Shown: in pieces, positions 59,646 through 64,000 of the stretch
Layout: each line of letters opens with the position of its first letter
How positions within the stretch are numbered: the first letter of the stretch is position 1
Assembly (NCBI RefSeq): GCF_016654115.1
Contig: NZ_JAEQAZ010000018.1
Coordinates: forward strand, 1-64,000
Direction: 5' to 3'
DNA length: 64,000 nt
DNA from: Streptomyces sp. MBT53
GTDB taxonomy: Bacteria; Actinomycetota; Actinomycetes; Streptomycetales; Streptomycetaceae
Made by a program: the position numbers and the translations under genes
Notes under the pieces: generated by a model
The model's database searches: none
Told to the model about the DNA's origin: nothing
What the model saw: only the letters and a program-made list of their open reading frames with translations

Positions 59646-59931
59646 GCGTTACCTCCTGCGTCCGGTCGGCCGGGAAGCCCGGATCACCTGGGTGTTTCCG
59701 GATGTGGGGGTACCTGGCCGAACCAGTTGTATCTAGCACCTACATGTCGAGCGTGAGTCACGGCAACAAGGTCGGTCAACATGTCCGTAACCTGAACGGC
59801 CGCGCCACCCCACCGCTTTCGGCCGTGCTTTGCGTCCGCGAGATCCGCCGAGCGGCGTCCCACCGGGCGGTGCGCGTCAGGAACCGGCCACGGGCAAAGA
59901 GTTCACCAACATCCCTGGTTCGCCCGGTACT

Positions 59932-61194
59932 TCAGAACTCCACCGGGTCGCGCACGATCGGGCAGGTCATGCAGTGGCCGCCGCCCCGGCCGCGCCCCAG
60001 TTCGGCGCCGACGATCGTGATGACCTCGACGCCGGCCTTGCGCAGCAGGGTGTTGGTCTGGGTGTTGCGGTCGTAGGTGAAGACCACGCCCGGTTCCAGC
60101 GCGACCGCGTTGTTGCCGCTGTCCCACTGTTGGCGCTCGGAGGCGTAGATGTCGCCACCGGTCTCCACGACCCGCAGCTCGGGCAGGCCGAGCGCCTTGG
60201 CGACGACGTCGGTGAACGGGGTCGAGCCCTCGTCGACGATGTCGAGGCCGGGTCCCTTGGTGCCGGGGCGCAGGGAGAAGGTGTGGACGGCGTCCATGAT
60301 CGCCGGGTAGAGGGTCACCAGGTCGCGGTCGGCGAAGGTGAAGACGGTGTCGAGGTGCATCGCGGAGCGCAGCTTCGGCATGCCGGCGACGACGACGTGC
60401 TCGGCGGCACCCAGGTCGAAGAGGGCCTTGGCGACCTGGGTGATGGCCTGGCGCGAGGTGCGTTCGCTCATGCCCATGAGGACCACGCCGTTGCCGACGG
60501 GCATGATGTCGCCGCCCTCGAACGTGGCCTGCCCCCAGTCGAGTTCGGGATCGCCCCACCAGACGAGGGAGCCCGCGAAGTCCGGGTGGAAGGTGTAGAT
60601 CGCCTTCATCAGCAGGGTCTCGTCGTGCCGGGCGGGCCAGTAGAGGGGGTTGAGGGTGAGGCCGCCGTAGAGCCAGCAGGTGGTGTCGCGGGTGTAGAGG
60701 GTGTTGGGCAGCGGTGGCATCAGGTATTCGCGGACGCCGGTGGACTCGCGGGCGAGGGCGACGTAGTCGGTGCGGAAGTCGTCGGGGAGGTCGGTGGTGG
60801 CGAGGCCGCCGATCAAGTACTTGGCCAGTTCGGCCGGTTCGAGGGATTCCAGGTAGGCGCGGGTCGCGTCGATGAGGCCGAGACCGACCTCGTTGGCGAC
60901 GATCTTCCGGTCCAGGAGCCAGTCCTTGGCGGCGGGGATCGTCATGGTCTGGGCGAGCAGTTCGTGCAACTCGACGACGTCGACGCCGCGTTCGCGGAGC
61001 TTGTTGACGAAGTCGGCGTGGTCGCGCTGGGCGTTCTCGACCCACATCACGTCGTCGAAGAGCAGGTCGTCGGAGTTGGTCGGGGTGAGCCTGCGATGGG
61101 CCAGGCCCGGGGCGCAGACCAGCACCTTGCGCAGTCGGCCGACCTCGGAGTGGACGCCGTACTCATGTCGGTCCACGGTGTCTGGGTTGGTCAC
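59932..61194 (-). CDS. arcA: Arginine deiminase
   Basis: 420-aa cytosolic enzyme that converts arginine to citrulline and ammonia. Family motifs are [53 protein letters not shown] and the nucleophile region [19 protein letters not shown] (Cys in HCMTCP). The start is the GTG at 61194, with AAAGG upstream; the longer frame is not coding in character. It lies 34 bp downstream of the antiporter gene, an arcD-arcA order. No carbamate kinase (arcC) or catabolic ornithine transcarbamylase (arcB) is present here. Confidence 0.95.
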   Translation of the reverse strand: MTNPDTVDRHEYGVHSEVGRLRKVLVCAPGLAHRRLTPTNSDDLLFDDVMWVENAQRDHADFVNKLRERGVDVVELHELLAQTMTIPAAKDWLLDRKIVANEVGLGLIDATRAYLESLEPAELAKYLIGGLATTDLPDDFRTDYVALARESTGVREYLMPPLPNTLYTRDTTCWLYGGLTLNPLYWPARHDETLLMKAIYTFHPDFAGSLVWWGDPELDWGQATFEGGDIMPVGNGVVLMGMSERTSRQAITQVAKALFDLGAAEHVVVAGMPKLRSAMHLDTVFTFADRDLVTLYPAIMDAVHTFSLRPGTKGPGLDIVDEGSTPFTDVVAKALGLPELRVVETGGDIYASERQQWDSGNNAVALEPGVVFTYDRNTQTNTLLRKAGVEVITIVGAELGRGRGGGHCMTCPIVRDPVEF

Positions 61195-61228
61195 GGTGCA
61201 CACACCTTTCCGGAGGTCGAAGGCGGGG

Positions 61229-62677
61229 TCAGAGGCTGATCCAGCCCGCCGCCAGGGCCACGATGCCGACGACGGCACCCGCGATCGAGACGGCGAGGAT
61301 CACCAGTTCGCGGGCCGAGAAGGGCGAACGCCCCTGTTCCCTGCGGGCCTTGACGAACAGGAAGGTGGCGGGCGCGTAGATGATGAACGAGACGAGGAGG
61401 TACTTGAAACCGGCCGCGTAGATGAGGAACGCGGTGTAGACGGTGGCGAGCCCGGCGATCACCAACTCGCCGCGCCCGCCCCGGGTTTCGGCGACCGCGA
61501 TCTTCACGGCGAAGCCCGCCGCCAGCAGGAACGGGATCAGGGTCAGTGAACTGGTCAGGTCCAGCGCGAAGTTGAAGGCGTCGTCGGAGAAGTAGGTGAC
61601 GACCAGGACGACTTGGCTCAGCAGCGTGGTCATCACCAGGGCGGGCACGGGCACGTCGGCGGCCGTGGACTTCTTCAGGAAGCGCGGCATGTCGTCGTCC
61701 TTGGCGGCGACGAACAGCACCTCGGCGGCCATCAACGTCCAGGCGAGATAGGCGCCCAGCACGGAGACGATCAGTCCGACGCTGACGAAGACCTTCCCCC
61801 AGGTGCCCACCGCGTGTTCCAGCACGCCCGCCATGGAGGGCTGCCGCAGTTCGGCGATCTCGCCCATCGGCATCAGGCCGTACGACACGATCGTGACCGA
61901 GGCGAAGACGGCGAAGACGCTGAGGAAGCCGAGGACGGTGGCGCGTCCCACGTCCTCGCGGCGCTTGGCGTGCCGGGAGTAGACACTCGCGCCCTCCACG
62001 CCCAGGAACACGAAGACCGTGGCCAGCATGGTGCCCTTGACCTGCTGGAACAGGGAGCCCGCGTAGTCGGCGCCGCCGAAGTTCTCGGCGAAGACATGGG
62101 GCTTGAGGTAGAAGAGCGCGAGGACGACGAAGACGAGGATCGGCACGACCTTGGCGACGGTGACGATCCGGTTGATCGCCGCCGCCTCCTTCACGCCCCG
62201 GCTGATCAGCAGGAAGAAGAGCCACAGTCCGGCCGAGGAGAGGACCACCGCGAGGACGGTGTCGCCCTCGCCGAGCGAGGGTGCGATCGTGCCGATCGTC
62301 GACATGATCAGCACCCAGTACGTCACGTTGCCGACGCAGGCGCTGGCCCAGTAGCCGAACGCGGCGAAGAAGCCGAGGTATTCGCCGAAGCCGGCCTTGG
62401 CGTAGGCGTAGACACCGGCGTCGAGGTCGGGTCTGCGGACGGCGAGGGTCTGGAAGACGAAGGCCAGCATCAGCATGCCCGTGCCGGCGACGGCCCAGGC
62501 GATGAGGGCTCCGGCCACGCCCGTCTCCTGCGCGAATCTGCGCGGGAGCGAGAACACTCCGGCCCCGACCATGGAGCCGACCACCATGGTGGTCAGCGTC
62601 GGCAGGCTCAGCTTGGCGGCCGTGGTCCGGGTTTCGGTGGTGGCGGCTTGCGTCACCCGTGGGACGTTAGCAACCAT
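61229..62677 (-). CDS. arcD: APC basic amino acid antiporter (ArcD-like)
   Basis: 482-aa membrane protein with 12 or 13 predicted helices. Features are [20 protein letters not shown] (helix 1 substrate loop), [40 protein letters not shown] and [20 protein letters not shown], all typical of the arginine:ornithine or arginine:agmatine branch. Beside arcA, its likely job is arginine uptake in exchange for a product. The ATG at 62677 is used; a GTG seven codons in lacks a ribosome site. It is divergent from the baeRF gene across 66 bp. Confidence 0.9.
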   Translation of the reverse strand: MVANVPRVTQAATTETRTTAAKLSLPTLTTMVVGSMVGAGVFSLPRRFAQETGVAGALIAWAVAGTGMLMLAFVFQTLAVRRPDLDAGVYAYAKAGFGEYLGFFAAFGYWASACVGNVTYWVLIMSTIGTIAPSLGEGDTVLAVVLSSAGLWLFFLLISRGVKEAAAINRIVTVAKVVPILVFVVLALFYLKPHVFAENFGGADYAGSLFQQVKGTMLATVFVFLGVEGASVYSRHAKRREDVGRATVLGFLSVFAVFASVTIVSYGLMPMGEIAELRQPSMAGVLEHAVGTWGKVFVSVGLIVSVLGAYLAWTLMAAEVLFVAAKDDDMPRFLKKSTAADVPVPALVMTTLLSQVVLVVTYFSDDAFNFALDLTSSLTLIPFLLAAGFAVKIAVAETRGGRGELVIAGLATVYTAFLIYAAGFKYLLVSFIIYAPATFLFVKARREQGRSPFSARELVILAVSIAGAVVGIVALAAGWISL

Positions 62678-62743
62678 TTGCCCCAATTGCCTGGCGGGCT
62701 TCCCCCATATGCCCCATCCGCCGATCGGCCCTATCGTGCTGTT

Positions 62744-63844
62744 ATGGAGCACGCACTGAGTCCCGCCACCCTCACCGAACTGCGGCGCCCGCGCCCCTAC
62801 CCCGCGGTCTCCGTGCTCACGCCGACACATCGTCGCGAGCCCGACAACGCCCAGGATCCGGTCCGGCTGCGCAATGTGCTGGCCGAGGCCAAGAAACAGC
62901 TGGAGGCCGATCCCGCGGTCCCCCGGGACCGTCGTATCGACGTCGTCCGGCAGCTCGACCAGGCCCTCGCCGAGATCGATCTCGCGCACGCCGAGGACGG
63001 TCTGGTGATCTTCGCCGCGCCGGGCGAGCACCAGGTGTGGTCCCTCGCCAGGTCGGTGCCGGAACGTGTGGTGCTCTCCGACACCTTCCTCACCCGCAAT
63101 CTGGTCTCCGCGCAGGCCTCCGAGCGGCCGTTCTGGGTGCTCTCCGTCTCCGCCGACCGCGTCACGCTGTGGAACGGCGGTGTCGACCGCGTCACCGAGG
63201 CCCACACCGGCGGCTTCCCGCTGACCCGCGACCATCGGGACAACTTCGACGCCGAGCGCCAGGAGCGCATCGGCGACATCCCGAGCACCTTCCGCGACGA
63301 GGACACCCGGCACTTCCTGCGCGAGGCCGACACCGCTATGGGCCGGATCCTGCGCGAGCACCGGCGCCCGCTCTACATCACCGGCGAGCAGGCAGCCCTG
63401 TCGGCGTTGGACGAGGTGGGCAGCGCCACCAAGGGCGCGGTGCACATCCCCCATGGCGGTCTCGCCCACGGCACGCCCGACGCGGTGTGGCAGGCCGTAC
63501 GGCCACTGATCGACGCCGAGGCCCGGAACAACACCGTCACGGTGACCCGGGAGCTCGAATCGGCGCGCGGGCGCAAGGAGTTCGCGGCCGGCGTCGACGA
63601 GGTCTGGCAGAACGCCCGCGAGGGCCGGGTACGGCTGCTGGCCGTCGAGGAGAACTACCGCGTCACGGTCCGCGACGACCATGGCGACCATCTGGTCCCG
63701 GCCGAGAGCGGCGACCTCGACGCCCGCGAGGACATCGTGGACGAGATCGTCGAACAGTGCCTGGAGACCGGCGCCGAGGTCCGCTTCGTCCCCGACGGCA
63801 CGCTCACCGACGCGGACGGCATCGCGGGCGTGCTGCGCTACTGA
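62744..63844 (+). CDS. baeRF-family protein (archaeo-eukaryotic release factor-like)
   Basis: 366 aa. The layout matches bacterial aRF1-like (baeRF family 3) proteins: an N-terminal domain (PYPAVSVLTPTHRREPDNAQ, VRLRNVLAEAKKQLEADP), a central Sm-like/pelota-like domain (RPFWVLSVSADRVTLWNGGV), and a C-terminal L7Ae-like region (GRVRLLAVEENYRVTVRDDH). These are thought to act in ribosome rescue or translation stress, but none is well studied. No ribosome site precedes the ATG at 62744, and TATCGT ends 6 bp upstream, so a leaderless transcript is likely. Confidence 0.8.
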   Translation: MEHALSPATLTELRRPRPYPAVSVLTPTHRREPDNAQDPVRLRNVLAEAKKQLEADPAVPRDRRIDVVRQLDQALAEIDLAHAEDGLVIFAAPGEHQVWSLARSVPERVVLSDTFLTRNLVSAQASERPFWVLSVSADRVTLWNGGVDRVTEAHTGGFPLTRDHRDNFDAERQERIGDIPSTFRDEDTRHFLREADTAMGRILREHRRPLYITGEQAALSALDEVGSATKGAVHIPHGGLAHGTPDAVWQAVRPLIDAEARNNTVTVTRELESARGRKEFAAGVDEVWQNAREGRVRLLAVEENYRVTVRDDHGDHLVPAESGDLDAREDIVDEIVEQCLETGAEVRFVPDGTLTDADGIAGVLRY

Positions 63845-63925
63845 GGCCGTCTGTTCGTCCCCGAGGTCGCCTCTCCCCTGCGGCGTACGCTACGGCGTGA
63901 TCGTCGACGTAGAGGGAGAGCACAC

Positions 63926-64000
63926 GTGGGTGACCTGCTGGGCGTGGCCGTGCTGGGTGCGGGACACATGGGAGCCGACCACATACGACGCCTCGACCAG
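63926..64000 (+). CDS. 5' end of a Gfo/Idh/MocA-family oxidoreductase, cut by window edge
   Basis: 25 codons are visible: a GTG behind GGGAGAG opens [20 protein letters not shown], an N-terminal Rossmann loop (GxGxMG) typical of Gfo/Idh/MocA dehydrogenases such as inositol 2-dehydrogenase. The MGADH sequence after the loop is characteristic. The rest lies outside the window, so the substrate cannot be judged. Confidence 0.75.
   Translation, partial: MGDLLGVAVLGAGHMGADHIRRLDQ

Noticed and set aside
59646..59931. Gene between asnB and arcA
   Set aside because: Frames here are short and overlap the arcA end; no ribosome site or coding bias.

Overview
The window is high-GC actinobacterial DNA and almost certainly a Streptomyces chromosome. 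The evidence is strong third-position G/C bias, a long chaplin with a sortase-type tail, a LitR/LitS-like light-response pair beside a photolyase, a ROK-controlled exo-glucosaminidase, rare TTA codons confined to a few genes, and SPW-repeat and ECF42/DGPF families typical of the genus. I see no rRNA, tRNA, CRISPR array or intact insertion sequence.

Layout. 0-10.6 kb: an FHA-FHA-ABC exporter with a cut-off partner gene, a TTA-containing small gene, an SnoaL-like protein, a divergent AraC/SDR pair, an aldo-keto reductase with a TTG start, a WD40 remnant, a LysR-DinB pair, adenosine deaminase and a VOC protein. 10.6-14.0 kb: a lower-GC accessory patch holding a 14-bp inverted repeat, a membrane-anchored orphan with a TTA codon, about 850 bp of decayed DNA, and a membrane protein/pentapeptide-repeat operon. 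14-25.5 kb: a BlaI/M56 signalling pair with a visible operator, a dienelactone hydrolase gene interrupted by one in-frame TGA, oxidoreductases, a secreted PI-PLC-like enzyme, an ArsR/SRPBCC operon beside a 40-bp palindrome, an aldehyde dehydrogenase, an ECF42 sigma factor overlapping its DGPF partner, and a MarR regulator. 25.6-31 kb: a signal-peptide-less AmiC-like binding protein, an NCS1 permease with a cysteine-rich tail, an acyl-CoA dehydrogenase-like protein and an Eis-like acetyltransferase.

31.1-36.4 kb is an organosulfur operon (SfnG, SsuE, SfnB, SsuD) behind an uncatalogued 27-aa leader peptide ending in Ser-Cys-Cys-Thr, with a divergent LysR gene. SsuE would supply reduced FMN to the two monooxygenases. 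36.8-40.5 kb is a light module: photolyase, B12-type MerR regulator, ECF sigma factor and an SPW membrane protein. An 11-bp direct repeat beside the regulator's -10 box looks like its operator.

40.5-64 kb: an ArsR-SRPBCC fusion whose -35/-10 spacer is a palindrome, a phosphotransferase, a frameshifted P-loop gene, an APC permease, a ROK repressor and a GH2 exo-beta-D-glucosaminidase with a matching operator at its predicted start of transcription, then a secreted GATase-like protein, a GlsB-type membrane protein, acetyltransferases, NAD-dependent epimerases (one with its stop codon tandemly triplicated), a LysR gene, the chaplin, a secreted tripeptidyl aminopeptidase, an asparagine synthetase, an arcD-arcA arginine deiminase operon, a baeRF protein and the start of a Gfo/Idh/MocA oxidoreductase. 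Function calls rest on motif recognition alone; no database search was run.
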